A stretch of DNA of 64,000 nucleotides from Galerina marginata (Eukaryota; Basidiomycota; Agaricomycetes; Agaricales; Galerinaceae). The notes under the pieces were generated by a model that was given only the letters and a program-made list of their open reading frames with translations, made no database searches and had not been told where the DNA came from. This document shows positions 54,512 through 64,000 of this stretch, in pieces. The position numbers and the translations under genes are program-made. Numbering within the stretch: position 1 is the first letter of the stretch; the number at the start of each line of letters is the position of its first letter. The stretch lies in assembly GCA_023014335.1 (NCBI GenBank), contig JAECYW010000001.1:3596001-3660000 (forward strand). The letters run 5' to 3'.

Positions 54512-54812
54512 GCTCAATGTACACTCTATAGATCTCACACAAAATCATGGATATCGAGGGCGTAAAAAACATGTATTCAGCATTGATAAAAAAAGTGACT
54601 ACTGTCCAGTCCATCTCCCTGGTTTCCCAGCCAATTCATCGCAAGCTCATCCCCTGCTTGACCGGTCAGTCGTGCGACTGGAGCCTTCTCGTCAGCAATG
54701 CCCAGGTTACGCCTATACATCTCGCCGTACTCCTTCCAACAAAAGTCCGCCAATGTTTACGATGTTTAAGGCGGAGTGGTGCACAGCAATGAGGAGGCGT
54801 GTTGACGGTGGA
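54512..54812. other. Short spacer, nothing recognised
   Basis: About 300 bp between the inverted-repeat unit and the first duplicated block. An open frame of 113 codons from 54492 runs through it but has no motif. Confidence 0.35.
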
Positions 54813-55385
54813 AAGCAGCGGAGTGTCAGGTAAGATTAACTGCAGTGGAAGATGCAGAGGGGGAGGGCACATCATGACCGCAAAAATATGCCTGCTAACC
54901 GATCAGTATAGAACACGATTCCAAGTCCAGCAGTTCGACACTTACCAATCACAGATTCAGGCCTAAGTGATTAGACGCGTGTTGTATGGCAGGTCGCGAT
55001 TTACGACGGTGGTACAGGCGGAATGGCATTACACCCATCGGTAATTCGCGTCCCAGAAGCCCTTCGAGCTTGGTTGAACTTGAGGTTGCCTCTGGGGCGC
55101 AAGATAGCGCACCATAGTGATTGACTGTAAAGAGAATGTTAGCGGCAATGGGCTGCGACACAAAAGACGCACTATATCAACCGAGCGTCGGCGTCCAGCA
55201 GTGGAGAAGTATGCCAACAGCAGAAGGCAGCGGAGCATCCATTCCCGTAAACTGCAGTGAAAAGGATAGAGGGGGAGGCCGTGACCGCAGGGATATTCCT
55301 GTTAACTGATCAGTAGAGAACATAATTCAAAGTCCATCAGTTTGAGACTTACCCATCACGACGGATCGACTCAGGCTTACGATAA
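54813..55385 (+). repeat. Direct duplication of a ~150-bp block
   Basis: Block 54813-54965 recurs at about 55222-55385: GGCAGCGGAG, AACTGCAGTG, AGAGGGGGAGG, CATGACCGCA against CCGTGACCGCAGG, GATCAGTA.AGAACA, AAGTCCA.CAGTT.GA and CTTACC.ATCAC appear in the same order. The spacing is about 410 bp. The block is not recognisably coding. Confidence 0.5.
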
Positions 55386-57397
55386 AAACATGTTGGAAGG
55401 TAAAGCCTGCAGTTACATTAGAACGAAAGGTGCCACCGGATAATAAAAGCGACTCACCTGCGGATAACGAGCTAGCGGAGAGCAAGCTAGCGTCGTAGCA
55501 GTACCCAGTATGCCGAACGCAAAGGCGAACTAGCGGTACTTCAGAGCGACATGAAAGGACCAAGGGGCGTCTTGAGGGGAACAGTGGCGAAGGAAGGAAA
55601 ACTGAATTCACAGGTTAAGTAATGCATAATTCGAGTGTTGACGCACACCATCTTGCTTGCCTTTCACCCGAGGTTGGCATCGGGTGAAGGGCAATGGTCA
55701 CTAGTGTCTCAAACGGTGAATGGCGTTAGACCCATAACACCCAGAGGTGTTAACCATATAAAGTGAGAGATGCGAGGGTCTGCGCTAGCACTTAGCCAAG
55801 TTGACTTCGAGGTCGGGAGCTGCGTAAGGGACGAACCGTGTAGAACTTGAAGGCGGAAGTGGGGGAAAAGCGAACGCGCAGATCATGATGACTGTATGAT
55901 ACAGACCCCATCCGATATGGTTTGATAGTGCATAGCTAAGGAGGTCAAGAGCAAGGACGAGGAGGTGGTGGATTTGGTTCGAGTTAAGTTCTGTTGATTT
56001 CTCACGTTCAGCCACAATCAACAACTGTAACATCACGTGTTTCGGAGCTTGAACTGACTTTGCAGTTCGAGTAGATTAAGACAAGCTCGCGAAAGACGCC
56101 GTTTCTTCACCAAGGTCCAACGTCGTCGACGTGCGTCGACGTGGCTGCCGCAGTTTTACTACCAAAATGTTTTTCGCTATTGCTGCCGCCTCACCATCTC
56201 CGCAACTGGCTGTGATGTCGCTGCTGCTATGTCCCGTCTTTTGAATTCTTTGTAATTACTGCCATGGATGCAGCCATTGATGTTCGGCACCTCCTCCTTT
56301 CCCTGCAATTGGCCCTGTAGCCTCTGCCTTAATGGTAGATGCGGCTTCTCAATATTTAATTCACCTCCCATTGACACAGGTTTTTAGTTAATTAGCTTAA
56401 AATGTCCCTAGATTGCGGCAGTGTTGACCGGTAGTGTTGCCATTGACTTGAATTCATGTTATCTTTACATATTGAAGATCACGGAAATGTAAGTTACCAT
56501 GTAGTTCTATGGAAGACATGCATATGGCTACAGATGGCTACCTAGGCCAGCATCAAGACTACGTGGCGCTACTGGGGCTATCAGGACTATGGAGATGACC
56601 ACATTGCGTGTGTATCCTCCGTAACCTTTGGTGAGAGACACGTATCCTTTTTGTGTTTCCTGATGTCGTTCAGATCTCCGCTGAAAACAACTCGTTCTTT
56701 GCATCCGTGACTCCCATCACACTTTCGAAGATGGGGTGGTGTGTCCGGGGCTGCGTAGTCAGTGAGACGGACTGCAGGTGGTAAGTTCATCACACCAGTG
56801 AGGACATTTAAATTCAAGCACTTACCGTCCGTCATTCTCGCAGGATATCCCCAAAGCCTAGGTCAATGCGTCATCTGTCGCATAGTGAATTGGCTCCTCC
56901 TGGTGCCGTGATGCATTAATATGAGACCGAGGAAGCTATCCTCTTCAGCTTCGTCTTTGGCGTCGGGTGTTGATGGCGGGGAGCCGAAGATTGTGAGGTG
57001 AGTTCTCATCCATCTTTCCTACTTTATTTTCCTTAGATCGTGTGTTGTTCGAAACCGGTACACTCGCACCGGGGCTCAGGGGCTGTCAGATGTGTGTCGG
57101 TCGTTCGATTCTTCGTTTGTCGTCGCGCTAAAAAACTTACCCCACCTAGAGTTTCGACGGCAGCGGCGTTCTCCGTAGGGGCTAAAAGAGTAAATCAACC
57201 TACTCTATGTAAAGGTGTCAGAAGGTAGCTTTTGGATAGCTCCTTTAGTGATGAATGAAGGCGCAGTCGGACGGCGAGGTGATAACTTAGTATAGTATTC
57301 AGTAAATTTACCTCAATTCATTTAGTATGAAGATTGACTTGAGGTCGGATGATAAGTGAAATATTAACCACTGTCATGGTTTACCGATGCCTCATTC
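55386..57397. other. Gene-poor region with a hairpin and small coding-like fragments
   Basis: About 2 kb. A stem-loop lies at 55660-55691 (CCTTTCACCCGA / TCGGGTGAAGGG, one mismatch). A plus-strand frame beginning with ATG near 56921 could splice (donor AG|GTGAGT near 56999, acceptor CCTTAG near 57036) to give about 75 residues including FVVALKNLPHLEFRR, of unknown family. Separately, a minus-strand zinc-finger-like frame is listed below. Nothing else was seen. Confidence 0.35.
56587..56835 (-). other. Short ORF with a zinc-finger-like motif
   Basis: 82 codons. Contains KCDGSHGCKERVVFSGDLND followed by IRKHKKDTC, which looks like a C-x5-C...H-x5-C finger of the C2HC kind. It is isolated, lacks an obvious family and may be a relic exon. 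Low confidence. Confidence 0.25.
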
Positions 57398-57445
57398 CCG
57401 GGCCACGAGGAGCCAACCGAAGGTTGGCGACGAGCGGCACGGCAT
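57398..57445 (+). repeat. Hairpin-bearing repeat, copy 2
   Basis: CCGGGCCACGAGGA then GCCAACC-GAA-GGTTGGC (57412-57428) and GACGAGCGGCACGGCA; almost the same as the copy at 53415. A partial match, GGCCACGAGGAGCAACGACG, occurs at about 57753. Confidence 0.55.
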
Positions 57446-58063
57446 ATGTAACTTTCTTTGAATATAAACTGAAATAATCCAAAGTGTGCGGAAACACCAT
57501 AAAATAGAATTCATTTCTGGAACCATTGGAAATGTTTCTCAATAATAGTATCTGACTTCAGAAAATACCCATCATGATCACTGCGTTTGAATGGAGGTCT
57601 AACTATCGGTGTGCATTCTTTGGTTCAAGACTAGAACGGAGACCAAGCTGTCCGGGCTACCCGGCCAATTGGATCAGTTCTCGCGATCTTTACAAGTGAT
57701 GTTGACATCTCAAGTCTCAAGCGCCGTCAAAAATCATAGCGATCGAGTCCAGGCCACGAGGAGCAACGACGAGACGCCCGTTAGAGCTGTGGACTTTACG
57801 GCACCCGTATTGACCGATTCTACCAATACCCATTCTGTCAGTGCTTCGAGACTCGAGAGTACTTAATAGCAATCCTACGGCTCTTCCAACCCCCACAGTA
57901 AAGACGGACAGCAAAAAACCAAACTTGACAGGGGACGAGTTTTGCCGTGCGAAGCATCGGCCCTCAAGACCAAGTTTTAACCAAAGCCTGAGTGTTCGTT
58001 GCTTCCAAGTTCCAGGTTTATTGTCCCCATCTTTCAGTTATTTACACCTAAAAATCTCGTCAT
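57446..58063 (+). promoter_or_regulatory. F8 upstream region
   Basis: About 620 bp. The last ~36 bp before the ATG (CCATCTTTCAGTTATTTAC, then AAAATCTCGTCAT) are the leader type shared with F5 and F7. The GGGCC...ACATACCG element is not recognisable here. No gene was seen. Confidence 0.45.
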
Positions 58064-59731
58064 ATGGAGCGGTATCCTCCAAGAAATACAGAGCCAGTCG
58101 AAACGGGCATCCACACCCTCCCAAACGAACTTCTCTTTCTCATTTTTGCGACGAATGCCAATATGTTCTCCAACATCAACGCTCTCAAAGATACTTATCG
58201 CAGTGCTCTAGTTTCCCAAAGGTGGCGCCAGATCCTTCTAGACAGCCCGTCCGTCTGGGGAAAACTCATTGACCTCAACGTGCTCTGCACAAATACCACA
58301 GTAAAGGAAGAGTGGGCAAACGAGATACTTCGTCGATCGACGGGAGCCCTTCTCTGGATACGGGGCGCAGTTAGTGGGCGTCAAAACCGAATGTTTTTCG
58401 AGCCACTCATAAAGAACAATTGGATACGAATACAAAAGCTCGTAGTGGATGTTGCCCCCATTCACGGGCGTTCGCCAACCTGGCAAACAATTCTTCAACC
58501 TGCCCCAAATCTCGAGACATTCGAAGTCCGGTTCTATCATTACAACGCTAAGGAGGGGCTGAATTTTCATGCCCCTTGGACGGTATTCAGTGAAGAAGAG
58601 CTGGTATTCTCTCATTTCCCCCGAGATCATCTCTTTTCCAACATCGCACCATTTCTGCGTGAATTTGTGCCCACCCAAATATATTTCTCCCCTGGCGCGC
58701 CGTGGTTATCGAACGTCCGTTCTGTCTCTTTTACTTCGCCTGTTTCCCTTCATAAAATCTTCCAAGCCATCGAGCAAATGCCACTGCTGGAGCGCCTTAA
58801 CCTAGAAGAACTGCAATATTCACCCGATCAACCCAACCTCCCACACCTTAGTTTTCCCAGGTTGACTGTCATCGTCTTGTCCGACCTTCTCTTTGTTTGC
58901 TCCAAGGTACTCAATCACATAACCCCGGCACCAGGTTGTTCCCTCTCCTTAGACGCCCTCGACCGCCCTAATGACCTTCTTACAACCCCAGTCCTCCGAG
59001 ATACCCAACAGGCCCTATCACAATACCTGAAGCTCTTTTACCAAAGTCACACAGCTGCTCAGATCTCTTTACGGTGTTGTTCGGAAGCGTTCAGCTTTAT
59101 CGATACGACCACTCGCTTTGGAGTAGATCCTGCCTTCTTCGTAGTCAATTTAACATTTGGCCCAATGACGTTCACTCATGGAAGCTTCCTTGACAGCGAA
59201 TTGACGGCCTTCGATGACCTTGTTCTTGCGTTCACATTTAATTCCACTCGTTTTCCCTTTGCCCGTACGCTTGATTTCAACCTTGAGGTCCCAACCTTAT
59301 ACGCCTCCTTCCTTGCCTTATCAGATTTTTCTGCTATAGAGGCCCTTCATACACAGGAATCCTCTTTGACGACGATCCGCAAACTCAAGGACAAAAAACT
59401 CAACCCACGCTCAAAAACCTTCCCTTTCCCATTCCCCGCTCTTAAGACGCTGAGAGTCACCAACATCAAAGAACCGCGGTCTGTCGATGATGCCCGCCTC
59501 TCACCGCTTTTCCTCTTCCTCAAGGCCAGTCGCCGCCACAGATGCCCAATCAAAGTCCTCGAAGTCCATCCCACAACTACACATCCACGGCTTGGATATC
59601 TTCAGCCTTTTTGGCGTATTCTGGATCAAGAAATGACGGGTATGACAGTGAAAGTGCTGTCCCAAGAGGGAGATGGCAGAGAGGTGGTATGCAGAGGGGT
59701 TAACGCGTATAGACTCTTTCTTGAGTATTGA
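58064..59731 (+). CDS. F-box-like protein F8 (intact, chimeric head)
   Basis: Intronless, 555 codons. Its leader and first ~20 residues (MERYPPRNTEPVETGIHTLP) are of the F5/F7/F9 type, whereas the F-box block (NELLFLIFATNANMFSNINA, ALVSQRWRQILLDSPSVWGK) and body (NTTVKEEWANEILRRSTGAL, NNWIRIQKLVVDVAPIHG, APWLSNVRSVSFTSPVSL) are of the F1-F4/F6 type. The switch lies close to the F-box. Tail: LGYLQPFWRILDQEMTGMTV to LEY. It provides the intact reference against which the F1 tail deletion is seen. Presumed SCF substrate receptor; LRR-like region after the F-box. Confidence 0.85.
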   Translation: MERYPPRNTEPVETGIHTLPNELLFLIFATNANMFSNINALKDTYRSALVSQRWRQILLDSPSVWGKLIDLNVLCTNTTVKEEWANEILRRSTGALLWIRGAVSGRQNRMFFEPLIKNNWIRIQKLVVDVAPIHGRSPTWQTILQPAPNLETFEVRFYHYNAKEGLNFHAPWTVFSEEELVFSHFPRDHLFSNIAPFLREFVPTQIYFSPGAPWLSNVRSVSFTSPVSLHKIFQAIEQMPLLERLNLEELQYSPDQPNLPHLSFPRLTVIVLSDLLFVCSKVLNHITPAPGCSLSLDALDRPNDLLTTPVLRDTQQALSQYLKLFYQSHTAAQISLRCCSEAFSFIDTTTRFGVDPAFFVVNLTFGPMTFTHGSFLDSELTAFDDLVLAFTFNSTRFPFARTLDFNLEVPTLYASFLALSDFSAIEALHTQESSLTTIRKLKDKKLNPRSKTFPFPFPALKTLRVTNIKEPRSVDDARLSPLFLFLKASRRHRCPIKVLEVHPTTTHPRLGYLQPFWRILDQEMTGMTVKVLSQEGDGREVVCRGVNAYRLFLEY

Positions 59732-60213
59732 GTAGGTAGATTTTCTTTCTACGGCCTAACCTGTGGTCGCTTTCCCATGCTAGCTGATAAGTAAACCAGT
59801 GGCGCATTGGTCAATTCAGTAAATCCCGCCTCTAAGCGCTAGCGCCACATTCTGCACACAAGGGGTAAGTTAAATTGGTCTGACTCTTCGAAGCTAAAAG
59901 AGAAGAACTCCGAGCACAAATGTTCATCTAAAGTTCATAGTCGACATATTTGGGGATTATGCTCAGGCTTGAGGCTCGAACTCAGTACGCAGAAGTGGGG
60001 CGAGGCATTATCAGCGACGGAGGATCACAGGAAACCGACGGAAAAGGGGGAAAGCTCTGTACAGTACACGGACGTCGTAGGAGCGGCCGTACATTACCGA
60101 GCTGTCGGACAAGGAGGACCTGATCCCCGATCAATCATTTTTTCCGTTTAGTCTTTCCCACCTTTTAGTTCTTTACTACTACAACTACCAAGTACGAGCG
60201 AAAATTTCATCGT
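59732..60213 (+). promoter_or_regulatory. F8-F9 spacer with variant F-box element
   Basis: About 480 bp. GCGGCCGTACATTACCGAGC at 60082-60101 is a variant of the F-box upstream element. CCCACCTTTTAGTTCTTTAC near 60158 is the F5-type leader, here followed by a longer stretch before the ATG. No gene was seen. Confidence 0.45.
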
Positions 60214-61887
60214 ATGGAAAAGTCTCCTCTGGAAAATACAGATCCAGTCGAAACGGGCATTCAAACCCTGCCTGACGAACTTCTCGGCCTCACGTTCTCG
60301 ATGAACGGCGATATGTTCTCCGACAATGACGCTCTTAGGGACACACGTTACACATCTCAAGTCTGCCATAGATGGCGCCAGATTCTCTTGGAGCGCCCAT
60401 CCGTCTGGGGAAAACTTATCGATCTCAACATCTTCTGCAAGGCCACAGTCAAGGAAGAGTGGGGAAACGAGGTACTTCGTCGATCACAGGGAGCTCTTCT
60501 CTGGATACGAGGCTCGGTCATAATAGGTAATCTACATTGGTCCCAGGTGTTCTTTCAGCACCTCCTACATAAACATTGGACACGAATACAGAAGCTCGTC
60601 GTGGACCTCCCTCCGGTTGATCAGCGTTATCTGACCTGGCAAACATTCCTTCAACCTGCCCCCAGTCTTGAGACCTTTCAAATTCGGTGCTACAACTATC
60701 ATCACCGGAAGGGACTAGATTTCCATCGCCGTTGGAGAGCTTCCAGTGAAGAAGAGCTTTTATTTTTCCGTTTACCTCAAGATCGTCCCCTCGGACTCTT
60801 TTCTAACGACGCACCATCTCTACGAAAATTTGAGGCCATCCATATATATATCTCCCTTAGCGCACCGTGGTTATCAAACCTACGTTCTGTCTCCTTTTCG
60901 TCGCCCATTACCCTTCGTAAAACGTTCGAAGCCATCCAGCAAATGCCACTACTCGAGTGCCTAGGCATGGAAGAACTCCGTCACACACCCAATGAACCTA
61001 CCCTCCCACATCTCCCCCTCGCCAGGTTGACTATTATCACCTTGTCCGACTTCCTCGGTGTTTGCTCCCAGATTCTCAATCACATAACCCCAGCCGCAGG
61101 ATGCTCTCTTTCCTTCACTGCACTCGACTCCACAGCCGACTGGCTCACAAACCAGATACTCTTAGATGCCAGTGATACCCTATCAAAATACCTAAAAAGT
61201 TTCTACCAGAGCCACTCAGTTACTGAGGTCGCACTACACTGCAGTTCCAAACGGTTCAGCTTTACCGGCAGGACTTCTCGCTTCCGCGAGGGCAACTTCT
61301 TTAAAGTCTCCTTTCCACTTGGTCGAGAAACATTCTCATCCACAATTTTCGACCAAGACAAATTAACAGCCTTCAACGCTCTTATTTCTGTATTCACACG
61401 TGCATCCGCTTCCTTTCCCTTCGTCCGCACGCTCGACCTCCACCTTGACGTCCCAAACTTATACACCTCCTTCCTCTCCGCCTCACATTTCTCTGGTGTC
61501 GAGGTGCTTTTTACAGAGGAGTCCACTTTAATGACGATCTTAAAACTGAAGGGCCAAGAACACGATTCAACTCCGAACGCGTTCCCATTTCCCGCTCTGA
61601 AGACGCTGAGACTGACGGAAATTCAGGGACCAGACACCATCAAGGAGGCTCGCATTTCACCCTTTATCCTTTTCCTCAAGACCTGCCGCGCGCGTGGACA
61701 TCCTATCGGTGTCCTCGAGCTCTATCGAACTGAAGAAAATCGTGAGCTCGGATATCTTCTGCCTTTGGGCCGTATTTTGGATACAGAAATGGTAGGTTTG
61801 ACACTGAAGGTTGTGTCAGACGGAAGGAAGAGTAGAGAAGTGGTGTGCAGTGGTGCCAATGCTCAAAGACTCTTCATTACATATTAA
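60214..61887 (+). CDS. F-box-like protein F9 (intact, most divergent)
   Basis: Intronless, 557 codons, start MEKSPLENTDPVETGIQTLP. F-box-like block: LPDELLGLTFSMNGDMFSDN and QVCHRWRQILLERPSVWGKL. Subgroup markers as in F5/F7: EEWGNEVLRRSQGALLWIRG. Later blocks diverge most from the others (VIIGNLHWSQVFFQHLLHKH, FSFTGRTSRFREGNFFKVSF), and the end is QRLFITY rather than the RLFLEY common to the rest. Same central landmarks (TWQTFLQPAPSLETFQI, APWLSNLRSVSFSSPITL, ITPAAGCSLSFTALD). Presumed SCF substrate receptor. Last F-box copy in the window. Confidence 0.85.
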   Translation: MEKSPLENTDPVETGIQTLPDELLGLTFSMNGDMFSDNDALRDTRYTSQVCHRWRQILLERPSVWGKLIDLNIFCKATVKEEWGNEVLRRSQGALLWIRGSVIIGNLHWSQVFFQHLLHKHWTRIQKLVVDLPPVDQRYLTWQTFLQPAPSLETFQIRCYNYHHRKGLDFHRRWRASSEEELLFFRLPQDRPLGLFSNDAPSLRKFEAIHIYISLSAPWLSNLRSVSFSSPITLRKTFEAIQQMPLLECLGMEELRHTPNEPTLPHLPLARLTIITLSDFLGVCSQILNHITPAAGCSLSFTALDSTADWLTNQILLDASDTLSKYLKSFYQSHSVTEVALHCSSKRFSFTGRTSRFREGNFFKVSFPLGRETFSSTIFDQDKLTAFNALISVFTRASASFPFVRTLDLHLDVPNLYTSFLSASHFSGVEVLFTEESTLMTILKLKGQEHDSTPNAFPFPALKTLRLTEIQGPDTIKEARISPFILFLKTCRARGHPIGVLELYRTEENRELGYLLPLGRILDTEMVGLTLKVVSDGRKSREVVCSGANAQRLFITY

Positions 61888-62135
61888 GTCTACTTCCTGC
61901 AGTTTAGTGTTTTTTGTGGGTTTACCCATCCTTCCTTCAAACTTCCTATCGAGAAAAGAAAACGAAAAAAAAAATGCTACACAATCAAATATGTATACCC
62001 CATTGACTTCGTACTGGTCATCATACCAAGCACCCCGCAAATCGTCCATAAGAAAATCATCAGCATTGATAATCATAATCTAAGTGTACTACTACAAGAC
62101 AGCCATGATACAAAAGTATGTCACAATACATCGAG

Positions 62136-63969
62136 TTATATCCAATACGAACTCGAAGATCCACCTTTCTGACCTGCACCCATAGACGAGTTGATATCGA
62201 CGGCCTTCCTGGACTTCGACTTCGACTTTGACTTCGACTTGTGCTTCTCGCCATGCCCTGACGTCGAAGCAGACGGAGATGCGACAGCCGTCGACGATGA
62301 GGACGACCCCGAGTATCCACTGCGCTCAGCGTGCCCCGCCCCATATGCATTCGGCTCAGCATTACCATAATGATACTGTTGCTGCTGTTCCGCCCCTCCT
62401 CCTGCAACAGCATACCCACCACCAGCCCCAACCCCAGCCCTGCCCGCACTACTAACTTCAGACGAAGCAGCTGGCGGTGGCGTATAATATCCAATCCCGA
62501 TGCCCGCACGCCCAGCACTGAGCATACTCGCAGAATCGCTGCCCTGGCCCTGCCCTTGTCCCAACGCCTGCGAACCAGCCGGCGGCGGGGTGTAATACCC
62601 AATCTCACTCTGCCCCGACGCAGGCGAATGCGCAGCGAGCGGCGTCCGTGTCCCATCCGCCATCTTCGGCGTCGACTTCTCCGTGATCGTGGAGAGAGTG
62701 TAACCCGGCTGGTACCGGTTCGGTGCTCTCGACTGCGGGGAGCTGGGGTCGTGGTATGCGCCAGGCGGCGGGGAGGTGTATGGGATGGCAGGCGGCGGCA
62801 TGCCAATGTACCCATACCGCGAGTTCTGCCACGTCCCTTGGCTCGTCTGTTCCATCGGGTAGCCATGCCCATGCCCCTGAGTAAACGGCTGGCCAGCGTT
62901 TCTATAGCCATTTGCATTCGGCGGTGGGCCTCCGTTAGCATTGGATCCCGAACCAAAGGTCCATGCTTCGGAGACTGGCCTCCTCCGCCTCCTGAAGAAG
63001 AACCACATCCCGATCATCAAGAGGAAGACACCGAGGATGCCGAGGATCGTGCCTAGTGCTACTGGGACGATGTGTTTTGAGGAGGAAGAGGTAGAGAGGC
63101 TGGATGTAGGGTTGGTGGTAGAGGAGGCTACTACTCGTTCGGTCGTAGAGGATGAGGCGGAACTTGACGTGGTAGGTGAGGCAGATGAGGCGGATGGGAG
63201 AGGCATGGCGGTGGTGGTGGTGGCGTTGGGGTCGGTATAACTAGAAGGCAAGAAAATTGTCAGCAGTCGTGATTAAGTACAGCCCCAAAGGTGGAAACCT
63301 ATGGAGTAAGAGACAATAACGCCCTTTGAAGAAAGAAAGAAGGATGGGAAAAACGAAAGAAGAATAAATACGCACATAAGCCCATCCACAACCGCAAAGG
63401 GTTGCCCGACGCCAACCGAAATATTCAGGACATGCTGAGTGAAATTCAGGTCCGTGGCGTTCCACACAACGTGCGATTGCACTGTCTCCGGGCCTTGTCC
63501 CGTATCGTTGTGGCTATGATCTACTAGGTCGACAAGTGTCGATGGGCCCCCGTCCAGGGAGATAGCGGTATTAACAGTGTATGGCCAAAGCGGGGAGAGA
63601 AAATAAATCGCGGTCCCTGGTGATTACGAGTTTGAGTACGATGCGGAGGACGACTGCAGAATACACACCGGTAAATTGGAACACAGCCGTCGCAGTCGCA
63701 TTTTGCGTGAGCATGTGCGCGAATCCGAAGTCAAGCGAGTTGTTCGCAGAGAGTGCCCACGCGCCGGCAGGCGAGTAGACGATGGACGGATCCTGGTCAT
63801 CGACCGTCACATTTTGCTCTGCCCAGACTCCATTTCGTCTGACACTAAGATCGGACAATGCGATGAGGAGGAAGAGCCACCGTGCTCTTAGAAGGGTTCG
63901 GTGATGGAGATGGTCTAGAATACTTGATAGAATACGAAAAGGAAAATGGAATCTAAACTGCAAGACCAT
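62136..63969 (-). CDS. Single-pass membrane protein with one beta-sandwich-like domain
   Basis: Three exons: 63969-63667, 63616-63376 and 63240-62136, with phases that agree (FQFTG|TAIYFLSPLWP and VVDGL|IYTDPNATT). The N-terminus has a hydrophobic stretch (ARWLFLLIALSDLSV) that may act as signal peptide. The extracellular module contains NVTVDDQDPSIVYSPAGAW, then TAIYFLSPLWPYTVNTAISL and ETVQSHVVWNATDLNFTQHV, with several N-glycosylation sites. A Ser/Thr-rich stalk, a TM helix (VPVALGTILGILGVFLLMIG) and stop-transfer FFFRRRRR follow, then a Gly/Pro/Tyr-rich disordered cytosolic tail ending in KSKSKSKSKSRK repeats and SSYWI. Closely related in layout to the gene at 37.7-39.3 kb. Function unknown. 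Confidence 0.8.
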
Positions 63970-64000
63970 GGCGAAGATGGCTGAACTTGTTGAAGTACAT

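Noticed and set aside
62060..62956. A 298-codon Arg-rich open frame on the minus strand
   Set aside because: It overlaps exon 3 of the membrane-protein gene in another frame; Arg-rich composition is what shifted Gly/Pro/Ser-rich coding DNA gives, and it has no motif.
1..64000. tRNA or rRNA genes
   Set aside because: No cloverleaf-like sequence with A and B boxes or rRNA-like stretch was recognised by eye; a tRNAscan run would be needed to be sure.

Overview
The window looks like nuclear DNA from a mushroom-forming basidiomycete (Agaricomycetes). Most recognisable genes are split by many short introns (about 50-100 nt, GT..AG). The protein families are also typical of that group: a MYND/Sel1-like protein, a PTR2 peptide transporter, single-pass beta-sandwich membrane proteins, NACHT remnants and a large F-box-like family. 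No species can be named from sequence alone.

Left third (1-16.5 kb) is ordinary multi-exon gene space. It holds a relic of a NACHT-protein N-terminus at the edge, a MYND zinc-finger gene (-), an amino-acid permease (+) divergent from it, a PTR2-type oligopeptide transporter (+), a long WW-like/multi-span membrane protein gene (-), and a fusion gene (-). The fusion joins a STAND-like N-terminal region, a ubiquitin-like domain, a Cys4 ribbon and a dual-specificity-phosphatase fold whose catalytic Cys is Ser.

The 17-24 kb segment is a tandem array of one C2H2 zinc-finger gene family: copy A truncated, copy B apparently intact, copy C frameshifted and missing zinc ligands, and a short relic of a fourth copy.

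From 24.2 to 61.9 kb the window is dominated by nine paralogous, intronless F-box-like genes of about 555-560 codons. Four lie on the minus strand (24.2-36.7 kb) and five on the plus strand (40.9-61.9 kb). The two sides face head to head across a membrane-protein gene flanked by about 170-bp inverted repeats. Five copies are fully open, one has a frameshifted tail, and three are broken by small indels (2-nt deletion, 7-nt insertion, about 112-nt deletion). Leader type and C-terminal type are reassorted among copies, which indicates gene conversion or unequal recombination. If they act as expected for the family they would be substrate receptors for an SCF-type ubiquitin ligase.

Between the F-box genes lie two further members of the beta-sandwich membrane-protein family counting the one at 30.2 kb, a third at 62-64 kb, a decayed NACHT gene without a P-loop (50.7-52.2 kb), a degenerate tandem repeat region (47.7-50.2 kb), two copies of a ~390-bp MITE-like unit and a hairpin-bearing repeat. 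The 52-58 kb interval is largely gene-poor repeat remnants.

The most unusual items are the ubiquitin-like/pseudophosphatase fusion and the mosaic, inverted F-box array with shared upstream elements. All functional statements are by recognition of motifs; no database search was run.
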